This document shows positions 9,420 to 17,162 of a stretch of 64,000 nucleotides of DNA, piece by piece. The position numbers and the translations under genes are program-made. How positions within the stretch are numbered: position 1 is the first letter of the stretch; each line of letters opens with the position of its first letter. The notes beneath the pieces are model-generated. The model searched no databases and was not told where the DNA came from. It worked only from the letters and a program-made list of their open reading frames with translations. The stretch lies in assembly GCF_902459665.1 (NCBI RefSeq), contig NZ_CABPSL010000005.1, forward strand, positions 62,001 to 126,000. Reading direction: 5' to 3'. This DNA comes from Pandoraea cepalis (GTDB taxonomy: Bacteria; Pseudomonadota; Gammaproteobacteria; Burkholderiales; Burkholderiaceae).

Positions 9420-9979
9420 CCCACTACGAAACGTATTACGACAGCCCGCTGGGCGACATGCTGCTCGTCGCCAACGGCGACGCCCTCACCGGCGTGTATT
9501 TCTCGCATCAAAAGTATTTTCCGCCAGCGGGTGATACGCGCCGCGATGGCGCCGACGTCGCGGTCCTGCGTGACGCGAAGCGCCAGCTCGACGAGTATTT
9601 TCACGAAGGACGACGCACCTTCGATCTGGCGCTGGCGGCGCAGGGCACGCCGTTTCAGCAAGGCGTCTGGGCCGAACTGCAACGCATTCCGTTCGGCGAG
9701 ACACGCAGCTACGGCGACCTCGCGCACGCGTTGGGCGACCTCAACAAGTCGCGCGCGGTCGGTGCCGCGAACGGTCGAAATCCGATCGCGATCATCGTGC
9801 CCTGCCACCGCGTGATCGGCGCAGACGGCACCCTCACCGGCTACGCCAGCGGCGTCGAGCGCAAGCTCGCCTTGCTCTCGCTGGAAGGGGCCGCGCTCGC
9901 CCCGGTGACAGGTGCCACGCTGGCGGCCACGCGTCGAACCCGACTCTCGGCACCCGCCAATCTCGCGTTCGATTTCTGA
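9416..9979 (+). CDS. ogt: Methylated-DNA-[protein]-cysteine S-methyltransferase
   Basis: A 187-residue suicide methyltransferase that moves methyl groups from O6-methylguanine to its own Cys. The active-site motif IVPCHRVIGADG, preceded by GRNPIA, and the DNA-binding helix IPFGETRSYGDLAHALG are intact. The ATG overlaps the stop of the Ada-AlkA gene (ATGA), with AGGAGG a few bases upstream, showing translational coupling. The C-terminal extension after LALLSLEG (about 35 residues, Ala/Thr-rich) is longer than usual and probably disordered. Confidence 0.95.
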   Translation: MTHYETYYDSPLGDMLLVANGDALTGVYFSHQKYFPPAGDTRRDGADVAVLRDAKRQLDEYFHEGRRTFDLALAAQGTPFQQGVWAELQRIPFGETRSYGDLAHALGDLNKSRAVGAANGRNPIAIIVPCHRVIGADGTLTGYASGVERKLALLSLEGAALAPVTGATLAATRRTRLSAPANLAFDF

Positions 9980-10114
9980 CGGCCCCGGGGCGGCAAGGCC
10001 GCGCCATGTCGTCATTTTCAGGGCCGGCACGATACAATCGGTGCGCGCGTCCCATCAATCGCGTTCACGCATGCCGTACAATCGTGAGTCCATGTATTTC
10101 TGCTTTGCACGACT

Positions 10115-11293
10115 ATGCGCTCACGCACCGCCAAACGACTGACCCCCGACGCTGAAAAGCTGGTCGGCCACGCGCTCGCGCTCGCTGCCTCCGGCAGCCG
10201 TATCGAAGACCGCTTCTGGGAAGCCCAGCTCGACACGTTGCTCACGCGCGTGCTGCGCACCGGTAACCAACCGGCCATCGACGCCGCCCTTGACCATCTC
10301 CAGGCCAACCACAGCGAGGCCTATGGCGCGCTCGCCGATCTGATCGAGTCGCAAAGCGAATCCGCCGAACCGGAAGCCGAAGGTCAGGTGTGGGACGGTC
10401 TGCTCGTCGCCATCCCCATCCTCGCCTGGACCCGTTACGCGATTCCCTCGGGGCCGGTGAAAGCCGACGCGCTCATGCCCGTTCGCGCGCACCTGCACGC
10501 TCACGTGCTGGCCGAACCGGCGCGCGTGACCATTTCGCCGTATCTCTACAGCATCGACCAACTGCCGCGCACGCACTGCGAGTCGTGGAAGGTCACGCAG
10601 CAATTGGTACGCGCGGCGGTCGAGAACACCGAAGTCAAGCAACCCGGCAGCGACCTGCCGGAAACGGCCCCGATTCTCGCCGACCCGCGCTTCCTGCTGG
10701 CGGCCGTCAGCGTACCCAAGGGCGCGCCGATGTTCCGTTGGCAGGAAGAAGGGGCGCGCCACGCCGAACGCGGTCAATGCCAGGAGGCATGGTCGACGCA
10801 GGGCGGCCCTAACCTCAATGCGCTGCTGCCTGGCTGCGAAATCGAGTGCCTGCTGCCCGACGCCTATTACGCGAGCTGCCGCGAAGCCGACGAGCGCATC
10901 CGGCCCCACACGATCCGCACGGCGCTGCGCTATCTCGAAGACGTGCTCACCCTCACGCCGGCCGAGCTGCGCGCCGTGGTGGCGGGCTTCGGCGAGCAGA
11001 ACATTGACGAGTACCGCATCGGCTTCACGCAGCGGGGCAGCAACGACGTCATCTATGGGGTCGTGTGGCCGCTGTACGGTCGCGAGAATGGCGAGATCGA
11101 AGGCGGCGCGCTCGAGGAAGTCGCCGATCTGCTCAAGGCCTGCGGTGTGACCGAGATTCGCAAGCACCCGGGGCGCTTCGATCCGGAGTATTGCGACGAT
11201 TGCGGCGTGCCGTTGTATCCGGATCCGGTGGGCGAAATCGTGCATGCGGAAATGCCGGAGGACGCCGAACCGAGCCGTCCGCATTTCCACTGA
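10115..11293 (+). CDS. DUF2863 family protein
   Basis: A 392-residue cytoplasmic protein without signal peptide or membrane segments. I recognise it as the DUF2863 type found in Burkholderiales; the function is unknown. The N-terminal third is helical (about 10-85). The middle has the conserved-looking stretch WDGLLVAIPILAWTRYAIPSG. Near the C-terminus, YCDDCGVPLYPDP (about 365-377) has a CxxC that could bind a metal. No Shine-Dalgarno is obvious. It stands alone, with its own terminator downstream. Confidence 0.7.
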   Translation: MRSRTAKRLTPDAEKLVGHALALAASGSRIEDRFWEAQLDTLLTRVLRTGNQPAIDAALDHLQANHSEAYGALADLIESQSESAEPEAEGQVWDGLLVAIPILAWTRYAIPSGPVKADALMPVRAHLHAHVLAEPARVTISPYLYSIDQLPRTHCESWKVTQQLVRAAVENTEVKQPGSDLPETAPILADPRFLLAAVSVPKGAPMFRWQEEGARHAERGQCQEAWSTQGGPNLNALLPGCEIECLLPDAYYASCREADERIRPHTIRTALRYLEDVLTLTPAELRAVVAGFGEQNIDEYRIGFTQRGSNDVIYGVVWPLYGRENGEIEGGALEEVADLLKACGVTEIRKHPGRFDPEYCDDCGVPLYPDPVGEIVHAEMPEDAEPSRPHFH

Positions 11294-11332
11294 TCGGCCG
11301 CGCGTCGAAGCGACGCGAGACGACAGCAAGAC

Positions 11333-11369
11333 AATGGCCGTGCCTGATCAGCGCACGGCCATTTTATTT
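11333..11369 (+). terminator. Rho-independent terminator after the DUF2863 gene
   Basis: AATGGCCGTGC (11333-11343) pairs perfectly with GCACGGCCATT (11353-11363) around a nine-base loop, followed by TTATTT. It also separates this gene from the convergent TrmB-like methyltransferase, whose stop codon is at 11395-11397. Confidence 0.85.
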
Positions 11370-11394
11370 GGGCGACGCGTTCGGCGTGCTCCGC

Positions 11395-12144
11395 CTAATC
11401 ACCCGGTGCCGATGGCAATGGCAATGGCGATGGCAATGGCGATGGCGATGGCGATGGCAACGACGACGGCAACGTCACGACACATCGATGCAGCCCATGT
11501 CCCGATGCAAGATACTTGCGCTCGAACGGCGTCATCGGGATGACGCCCCCCTCAGGCGTCCAGACCTCGACGACCGGACGCACACCGCAGAGCCACTCGA
11601 CGGCCAACGCCATTTCCTCGATGTAGAGATCCCAGTTGCTGCGGCACTCCAGCACGCCGCCGAGCGCCACCACCGTGGGGAACACCGCGTGAGCATGCCA
11701 GCGTCGGGCGAGTTGGCCGATCTTCGGCCACGGGTTCGGATAGAGAAGGTAATGACGTGCCGGGCGAATGTCGGCCTCGAACAGTTGCCGCCAGAAGTCG
11801 ACCAGATCGGCCCGCACCCACACGAAGTTCTCGGGCCACGCACCGCCCCACCAATCCTTGCCGCGCACGATGCGGCTCTCCGATTGATCGATGCCAATGA
11901 CGAAGTGATCGGGAAACTGCGTGGCCAGGCGCAACGTGCTTTCGCCGACACCGCATCCCGCATCGATGATCAGCGGTGCGGCGCCGGCGCTGCGCCACGC
12001 GACGATGGCGGCCTCGAACGCCCCCGCGCTGTAGGCGGCGAGCGGCTTGCGAAAGACCGCGTCGCGATGACGACTGACGAGCGCCGCCAGTCTGTCGTGC
12101 GGGCCGGTTTGAGCACTGGCCACGGTGCGTGAATTTGCGAACAT
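11395..12144 (-). CDS. TrmB-like SAM-dependent methyltransferase with repeat-encoded Ser-Pro tail
   Basis: A 249-residue class I methyltransferase. The SAM-binding motif IIDAGCGVGESTLRLA is at about 59-74, followed by GIDQSESRI and the TrmB hallmark LLYPNPWPK at about 133-141. The family methylates N7 of G46 in tRNA, but this sequence diverges from canonical TrmB, so the substrate is uncertain. The last ~20 residues are Pro-Ser/Pro-Leu dipeptides encoded by a hexanucleotide repeat and probably lie outside the fold. The start is ambiguous: ATG at 12144 or 12195, neither with a good Shine-Dalgarno. It converges on the DUF2863 gene. Confidence 0.75.
   Translation of the reverse strand: MFANSRTVASAQTGPHDRLAALVSRHRDAVFRKPLAAYSAGAFEAAIVAWRSAGAAPLIIDAGCGVGESTLRLATQFPDHFVIGIDQSESRIVRGKDWWGGAWPENFVWVRADLVDFWRQLFEADIRPARHYLLYPNPWPKIGQLARRWHAHAVFPTVVALGGVLECRSNWDLYIEEMALAVEWLCGVRPVVEVWTPEGGVIPMTPFERKYLASGHGLHRCVVTLPSSLPSPSPSPLPSPLPLPSAPGD
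11411..11470. repeat. Hexanucleotide repeat (A/G)ATGGC, eight copies plus decayed copies
   Basis: Eight consecutive units of GATGGC or AATGGC occupy 11411-11458, followed by degenerate AACGAC, GACGGC and AACGTC units. On the minus strand they encode alternating Pro and Ser/Leu at the C-terminus of the TrmB-like protein. Units are six bases, so copy-number changes lengthen or shorten the tail without shifting the frame. Confidence 0.9.
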
Positions 12145-12458
12145 GCTGAAATGAAGAAACGCGGGGCGAACGAAAGGCGTGCCTGCCGCATGCACGAGGT
12201 TTTCTGCGCGGCGACGCGTCGGTCAGGCCCGCATTGTAGCGCTCTGTAACTTTCGCGGTCAGTCCTGTTACGTCTGAGGACTTGCCCGGCGGGCGTCGGC
12301 GACTTTTTTTCGGTTAAGATGGGAGCCGCTTTGCCGTTGTCTATCATAATGCGGTCAAGCCTCTTCGCGAGCGGCGCGTGCCGAAGACGCCTACGATGGG
12401 TCGTCGCATGCCCGCATTGCTCTGCAATGCCTTAGCGCCCCCGAGAATACTTCAAGCA
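12145..12458. other. Divergent intergenic region
   Basis: About 310 bp between the TrmB-like methyltransferase (minus) and the exported basic protein (plus). It must hold both promoters. An AT-rich stretch at 12300-12352 with a TATCATAAT-like sequence is the best promoter candidate for the rightward gene. The frame open upstream of 12459 and the minus-strand frame to 12195 may be extensions of the flanking genes. No other gene is supported. Confidence 0.45.
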
Positions 12459-13121
12459 ATGTCGAATCGATTTTTTCAACGCGCCGCCGGCGTCGTGATG
12501 CGCGCCGCGCGACAGGTCGTCGCAGCCGCACAGGCAGCACCCATCGCATCCGTCGTGTCCGTCGCTGTCCCGCTCTGCCTGTGCGCCGTTGCGGCCCCGG
12601 CACAGGCCTTCACCCTCGAACAACATCGCGCGCTGGTCGAGCAGTTCGTCAACACGCGTCACGCCGATCCGCTGGTGGCCGATTGCGCCGCGCACGCGAG
12701 TTTCGTCGTTGCCACACTGCCTGGATATGAGAGCGTCGAGTATGCCGACAACGCGCTCGATTCGGAGCACGCCAAGGTCTTGCCGTGGTCAGGGCCGTTT
12801 GACGACCACAAGCAACGTGTGGACGTCACGCAGATGGTCGAACTCGACGGCATCGGCAAGCGCACCAGCGGTCAAACGGACAACATCCATATTCGCTGCG
12901 GCTACGCCGACGGTCGCATGATGGGCTTCAACTATACGTCGCCGCTATCACAGGTCGAACAGCCGGTGAAGCGCGCCAAACGCGGCAGCACACACGGCAA
13001 GGTGAAGCACGCGGCCGCGAAATCGGGCAGGCATGGTACCTCGTCCAAGGCGTCGCGCGGGAAGTCGTCGGCAAAGTCGAGCAGCACCAAGAAGACCGCG
13101 ACGAAAAAGAAATCGCACTGA
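12459..13121 (+). CDS. Exported protein of unknown function with histone-like basic C-terminal tail
   Basis: A 220-residue protein I cannot assign to a family. The first ~50 residues form a long signal peptide (hydrophobic SVVSVAVPLCLCAVAAPAQA, cleavage probably after AQA). A ~100-residue domain follows with two Cys (VADCAAHASF and HIRCGYADG) that could pair. The last ~55 residues are Lys/Ser/Ala/Gly-rich, resembling histone H1 tails. The earlier in-frame ATG at 12378 is less likely because it buries the signal peptide. Such tails may bind anionic polymers such as DNA, LPS or teichoic-like glycans, but this is speculation. Confidence 0.6.
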   Translation: MSNRFFQRAAGVVMRAARQVVAAAQAAPIASVVSVAVPLCLCAVAAPAQAFTLEQHRALVEQFVNTRHADPLVADCAAHASFVVATLPGYESVEYADNALDSEHAKVLPWSGPFDDHKQRVDVTQMVELDGIGKRTSGQTDNIHIRCGYADGRMMGFNYTSPLSQVEQPVKRAKRGSTHGKVKHAAAKSGRHGTSSKASRGKSSAKSSSTKKTATKKKSH

Positions 13122-13165
13122 GCGCCGGGTGACGGCCAGCGCTCGCGCTGACCGTCCGTCCCCTC

Positions 13166-14314
13166 TCACGCGTTATCGGCCTGCATCTGTGCCCAGATCG
13201 CGGCAAGCATCGACGCGCCCAACGCGGCGCTTCGCGCGCCGCTCCACCCGACGTGCGGATCGGGACGGTTCGCGTTGTCCTTGAACGGCATTTCGAGCGT
13301 GAGCGACAGGCAGCCGAAGCGATGGGCGACCCACTTCGACGCGAGCTTGAGCGAGTCCGGCCCGTGTTTGCCCGGCGGATAGCCGAACTTGTCCTGGAAA
13401 TCGAGGCTCGCCGCCTTCAGGCGCTCGCCGAACGCCTTCTCGCGCGCGAGTGTCTCGTCAGTCGCCCACTCCACGCCGTCGTTGCCCGCCAGGAATACGT
13501 AGGGCAGCGCCTCGTCGCCGTGAATATCGAAGAACATGTCGCAGCCGAGCGTCTCGATGGCTGCGCGCACGTGATACACCTCGGGGCTGCGCATCGGGTC
13601 CGGCGCCAGCCACTCGCGATTGAGATTCGCGCCCACCGCATTGGTACGCAGATGGCCGCGCGCCGAGCCGTCCGGATTCATGTTCGGCACGATATGCAGC
13701 ACCGCTTCGTCGAGCACCGCCGTGGCGAGCGGATCGCCCGCCCAGTCGCCCGCCCCGAGCAGGCGGCGCAACAGTCCTTCCACGAACCACTCCGCCATCG
13801 TTTCGCCGGGATGCTGACGCGCGATCACCCAGAGATTGCGCTTGCCCGCGCGCGGTTCGCCCACGGTGAGCAAGGTCATATCCCGCCCGTCGACGGTCTG
13901 CCCCAACGAGCGCGAACTCACCCTCTGCGAGTTCTGTGCCGTGCCGAGCAGTGCCAGGTGACGCTCCTCGGCATACGGCTCGAAATACGCGAGATACACG
14001 CTGTCGTGCGCCGGCGTGAACGACACCGTCATGACCTTCGCGTCGTACGAGGTCGGCACGCGAAACCAGCTCACGCGATCGTACGACGCCACCGCGCGGT
14101 AGTTCTCCCAGCCGCGCGGATACGACGTTTGCCCCGCGTTATCGAACACGATCCGGCACGGCGTACCGCCCACCCCCTGCACACGGAAATGGAACCACTG
14201 CGCAAATTCTGCGGCACCGTCCCGGGCAATGCGGACGTGAATGTCGTCGGCACGCTCGGCACTCACCACCTCGATGGCGCCGCTATCGAACTTGCTGCTG
14301 ATCTGGACAGTCAT
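13166..14314 (-). CDS. M14-family zinc carboxypeptidase (cytosolic carboxypeptidase type)
   Basis: A 382-residue protein with an N-terminal beta-sandwich (about 1-130, FDSGAIEVVSAE start) and a C-terminal M14 peptidase domain. The zinc ligands are in ARQHPGETMAEWF (HxxE) and DIHGDEALPYVF (His). NMNPDGSARGHLRTNAVGANLNREW supplies substrate-binding Asn-Arg, and TLEMPFKDN the catalytic Glu. This is the bacterial relative of cytosolic deglutamylases. No signal peptide, so it is cytoplasmic; the substrate is unknown. It lies 65 bp downstream of yaaA on the same strand and converges on the exported basic protein. Confidence 0.85.
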   Translation of the reverse strand: MTVQISSKFDSGAIEVVSAERADDIHVRIARDGAAEFAQWFHFRVQGVGGTPCRIVFDNAGQTSYPRGWENYRAVASYDRVSWFRVPTSYDAKVMTVSFTPAHDSVYLAYFEPYAEERHLALLGTAQNSQRVSSRSLGQTVDGRDMTLLTVGEPRAGKRNLWVIARQHPGETMAEWFVEGLLRRLLGAGDWAGDPLATAVLDEAVLHIVPNMNPDGSARGHLRTNAVGANLNREWLAPDPMRSPEVYHVRAAIETLGCDMFFDIHGDEALPYVFLAGNDGVEWATDETLAREKAFGERLKAASLDFQDKFGYPPGKHGPDSLKLASKWVAHRFGCLSLTLEMPFKDNANRPDPHVGWSGARSAALGASMLAAIWAQMQADNA

Positions 14315-14379
14315 GACTTGTCTCGCTGGCGGAAATCAAAAACCCCGGGCACTTGCCCAGGGTCGAAGGCTCACGAACG

Positions 14380-15159
14380 TCAGGCCACGCGACGGCGGAA
14401 GACCCAGAGCGCGTCGTTCGAGACCGTGTCGTCGAACGCGTAGCCTTCGCTGTCGAAGGCCTTGAGCTGCTGCACGTCGGTCACGCCGCGCTCGATGGCG
14501 TAACGCGCCATCAGACCGCGCGCGCGCTTGGCATAGAAGCTGATGATCTTGTACTTGCCGCTCTTCCAGTCCTCGAACACCGGCGTGATCACCGGCGCGG
14601 CCACCAGACGGCGCTTGATGACCTTGAAATACTCTTCGGACGCCAGGTTCACGAGCACGCGACGCGTCTCGGCGTGCTCCGCGAGCGACGCGTTGATCGT
14701 CTGCGTCACACGCTCGCCCCAGAACGCGTACAGATCACGCCCGCGCTTATTGGCAAAGCGCGTGCCCATCTCCAGACGATAGGGCTGCAGCAGATCGAGC
14801 GGGCGCAGCACGCCGTACAGGCCGGACAGAATGCGCAGATGTTTCTGGGCGAAGTCGAGCTGCGTGGCGCTCAGGGTGCGGGCCGCGAGGCCCTCGTAGA
14901 CGTCGCCGTTGAAGGCAAGCACGGCCTGCTTCGCATTGCTCGTGTCGAAGCGGGCGTTCCAGTCGGCGTAGCGGGTAACGTTGAGCGCGGCAAGTTGATC
15001 GGAAATGCTCATGAGCGAGCCCACCTGTGCCGGACTCAGTTCGCGCAGACCGTCGATCAGTTCGGCCGCGTCGTCGACGAACTGTGGCACGGTGTGCGTG
15101 CTCACGTGCGGCGGCGTTTCGTAGTCGAGTGATTTGGCCGGCGAGAGAACAATTATCAT
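14380..15159 (-). CDS. yaaA: Peroxide stress protein YaaA (DUF328)
   Basis: A 259-residue protein of the YaaA family, which limits intracellular iron and DNA damage during peroxide stress in E. coli. Family signatures are [16 protein letters not shown] at the start, [38 protein letters not shown] and [13 protein letters not shown]. The ATG at 15159 gives the standard length; the frame stays open to 15279 with unrelated residues. It is divergent from the PIN-domain gene, separated by 47 bp. Confidence 0.93.
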   Translation of the reverse strand: MIIVLSPAKSLDYETPPHVSTHTVPQFVDDAAELIDGLRELSPAQVGSLMSISDQLAALNVTRYADWNARFDTSNAKQAVLAFNGDVYEGLAARTLSATQLDFAQKHLRILSGLYGVLRPLDLLQPYRLEMGTRFANKRGRDLYAFWGERVTQTINASLAEHAETRRVLVNLASEEYFKVIKRRLVAAPVITPVFEDWKSGKYKIISFYAKRARGLMARYAIERGVTDVQQLKAFDSEGYAFDDTVSNDALWVFRRRVA

Positions 15160-15206
15160 ATCGGGTGCAGCGTCCCTGCGAAAACGAGAAACCGACATTC
15201 TATCCA

Positions 15207-15719
15207 ATGCTTCAGAACGCTGTTGCCACGCCCGCCGAACGGGCCTTCGCCGACCATCTCGATACGCTCGCCACACCACCGCGCGTGGTGCTCGACACCA
15301 ATGTCTGGATCGACTTGCTCGTCTTCGACGACCCCATTGTGCGTCCGGTCCGCGATGCCCTCGTCGAGCGTCGCCTCACGGCGCTCATGGCGTCGCGCTG
15401 TCGTGACGAACTCGCCGTGGTGCTTACTTACCCGCAATTCGCGTCGCGCGAAATCGACAACGACGCCGCGCTCGCCTGGGTCGACGCCAACACGCATCGC
15501 ATCGTCGTGCCGGAAGACGCCGCGCCGGGCGCCCCGCTGCCATTGTGCCGCGACCGCGACGATCAGAAATTCCTCGAGGCCGCACGAGACGGTCATGCAC
15601 ACTGGCTCGTCAGCAAGGACAAAGCGGTGCTTAAGCTGCGCAGCCGGGTAGCGCGCCAGTTCGGCTTTCGCATCGTGACGGCGAGCGCGTTCGCGTCGCT
15701 GCTCAACGCGAACGGGTAA
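15207..15719 (+). CDS. PIN-domain protein, putative VapC-like ribonuclease
   Basis: A 170-residue protein with a PIN fold of the COG1569 type, often called a putative toxin component. Acidic active-site residues are visible in [12 protein letters not shown] (Asp), [12 protein letters not shown] (Glu/Asp) and [14 protein letters not shown] (Asp cluster), followed by [12 protein letters not shown]. These residues coordinate metal for single-strand RNA cleavage in the family. No small antitoxin gene is adjacent: upstream is divergent yaaA and downstream an aminotransferase. The role as a toxin is therefore doubtful. Start ATG at 15207. Confidence 0.85.
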   Translation: MLQNAVATPAERAFADHLDTLATPPRVVLDTNVWIDLLVFDDPIVRPVRDALVERRLTALMASRCRDELAVVLTYPQFASREIDNDAALAWVDANTHRIVVPEDAAPGAPLPLCRDRDDQKFLEAARDGHAHWLVSKDKAVLKLRSRVARQFGFRIVTASAFASLLNANG

Positions 15720-15825
15720 TGTCCGAAAGTCCGATCGGAATCGACGGACGCATGGCCGCGGCATGTCCGAAAACGCAACCCAACCTCCGGCATCGCCCGC
15801 AGGCCGGGCGCAGCGGCGGTAGAAT
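15718..15825 (+). promoter_or_regulatory. Second copy of CATGTCCGAAAA with a related direct repeat, upstream of the aminotransferase
   Basis: CATGTCCGAAAA at 15762-15773 is identical to the element at 7835-7846. A close match, AATGTCCGAAAG, lies at 15718-15729, 44 bp upstream, and a perfect TCCGATCGGA palindrome sits at 15730-15739. TAGAATGGCGG at 15820-15830 could be the -10 region. The arrangement of direct repeats spaced by about four helical turns suggests an activator site. No protein is assigned. Confidence 0.35.
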
Positions 15826-15858
15826 GGCGGCCTGATCACTGCATCGTCCACTGCCTAC

Positions 15859-17055
15859 ATGAACGCGCCCCACACCGCATCTGTCGCGCCCGCCGCTCAG
15901 GCGTTGGTCGCCCCGCCGCTTGCGTCACGTCTGCCGAACGTCGGCACCACCATTTTCACCGTGATGTCGGCGCTCGCCGCCGAGAAGCAGGCGGTGAACC
16001 TCGGGCAGGGCTTCCCCGATTTCGCGTGCGATCCGAAGATCGTCGATGCCGTCTCGCGCGCAATGCGCGACGGCCATAACCAGTACCCGCCGATGGCCGG
16101 CGTGCCGGCATTGCGCCAGGCGATCGCCGACAAGATCGGCCGGCTTTACGGGCAGACTTACGACTGGAACACGGAAATCACGGTGACGGCCGGTGCCACG
16201 CAGGCCCTGCTCACGGCCATTCTCGCGTGCGTGCATCCGGGCGACGAGGTGATCGTGTTCGAGCCGACGTATGACAGTTACGTCCCCTCGATCGAGCTGG
16301 CCGGTGGCAAGCCTGTGTTCATCACGCTCGACGCGCCCGAGTTCCGCATTCCGTTCGACAAGCTGGCGGCGGCGATCACGCGGCGCACGCGTCTCATCCT
16401 GTTCAACACGCCGCACAATCCCAGCGGCACCGTGTGGCACGAGCAGGATCTCGCGAAGCTCGCCGAGATCGTGGCCGGCACCGACATCCTCCTGATCTCC
16501 GACGAGGTCTACGAACACATGGTGTACGACGGCAAGCGGCACGAGAGTGTGGCGCGCCATCCCGAACTCGCGCGCCGCAGCTTCATCGTGTCGAGCTTCG
16601 GCAAGACATATCACGTGACGGGCTGGAAGGTCGGATTCGTGGCGGCGCCGGCGTCACTCTCGGCCGAATTCCGCAAGGTGCATCAGTTCAACGTGTTCAC
16701 GGTCAACACGCCAATGCAGGTCGGTCTGGCCGACTACATGCGCGATCCCGCCCCGTACCTCGAACTCGCAGGCTTCTACCAGAAGAAGCGCGACCTGTTC
16801 CGCGAGGGGCTTGCGGGCACGCGCTTCAAGTTGCTGCCGTGTGAAGGCACTTACTTCCAGTGCGTGGATTACAGCGCGATCAGCGACATGAGCGAAGCCG
16901 ACTTCGCGCTGTGGCTGACCGGCGAGATCGGCGTGGCGGCCATTCCCGTCTCGGCGTTCTATCATGAGCCGCATGAATCCGGTGTGGTGCGCTTCTGCTT
17001 CGCCAAGCGGGACGACACGCTGCGCGAGGCGCTGGCACGACTCGCAAAGATCTGA
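15859..17055 (+). CDS. PLP-dependent aminotransferase, methionine aminotransferase (YbdL) type
   Basis: A 398-residue class I/II aminotransferase. Motifs: NLGQGFPDF, YPPMAGVPALRQAIADKI, VTAGATQALLTAI (phosphate-binding), NTPHNPSGTVW, ISDEVYEHMVYDG (Asp and Tyr contacting PLP) and SSFGKTYHVTGWKVG with the Schiff-base Lys. The closest named relatives are YbdL-type methionine:2-oxoacid aminotransferases and kynurenine aminotransferases, so the exact amino donor is not fixed. It is monocistronic, followed by a bidirectional terminator. Confidence 0.9.
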   Translation: MNAPHTASVAPAAQALVAPPLASRLPNVGTTIFTVMSALAAEKQAVNLGQGFPDFACDPKIVDAVSRAMRDGHNQYPPMAGVPALRQAIADKIGRLYGQTYDWNTEITVTAGATQALLTAILACVHPGDEVIVFEPTYDSYVPSIELAGGKPVFITLDAPEFRIPFDKLAAAITRRTRLILFNTPHNPSGTVWHEQDLAKLAEIVAGTDILLISDEVYEHMVYDGKRHESVARHPELARRSFIVSSFGKTYHVTGWKVGFVAAPASLSAEFRKVHQFNVFTVNTPMQVGLADYMRDPAPYLELAGFYQKKRDLFREGLAGTRFKLLPCEGTYFQCVDYSAISDMSEADFALWLTGEIGVAAIPVSAFYHEPHESGVVRFCFAKRDDTLREALARLAKI

Positions 17056-17079
17056 CGCGAACCGCTTCAGCAAGACGCA

Positions 17080-17121
17080 AAAGGGCCGCGATCTTTTTCC
17101 AATCGCGGCCCTTTCGTTTTT
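17080..17121. terminator. Bidirectional terminator between the aminotransferase and GST genes
   Basis: AAAGGGCCGCGAT (17080-17092) pairs with ATCGCGGCCCTTT (17102-17114), a perfect 13-bp stem. It is followed by CGTTTTT on the plus strand and A-rich sequence on the left. It lies between two convergent genes and can serve both. Confidence 0.85.
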
Positions 17122-17162
17122 GCCTCGGCGCGTGATGCGCGGCGGTGGCAGGCTCGGCGGAA

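Noticed and set aside
8072-9979. Plus-strand frame of about 635 codons that overlaps the Ada-AlkA gene in another frame and runs into ogt
   Set aside because: Its first two thirds are Arg/Pro-rich out-of-frame reading of the Ada-AlkA gene. Only the ogt part from 9416 is real, and it has its own Shine-Dalgarno.
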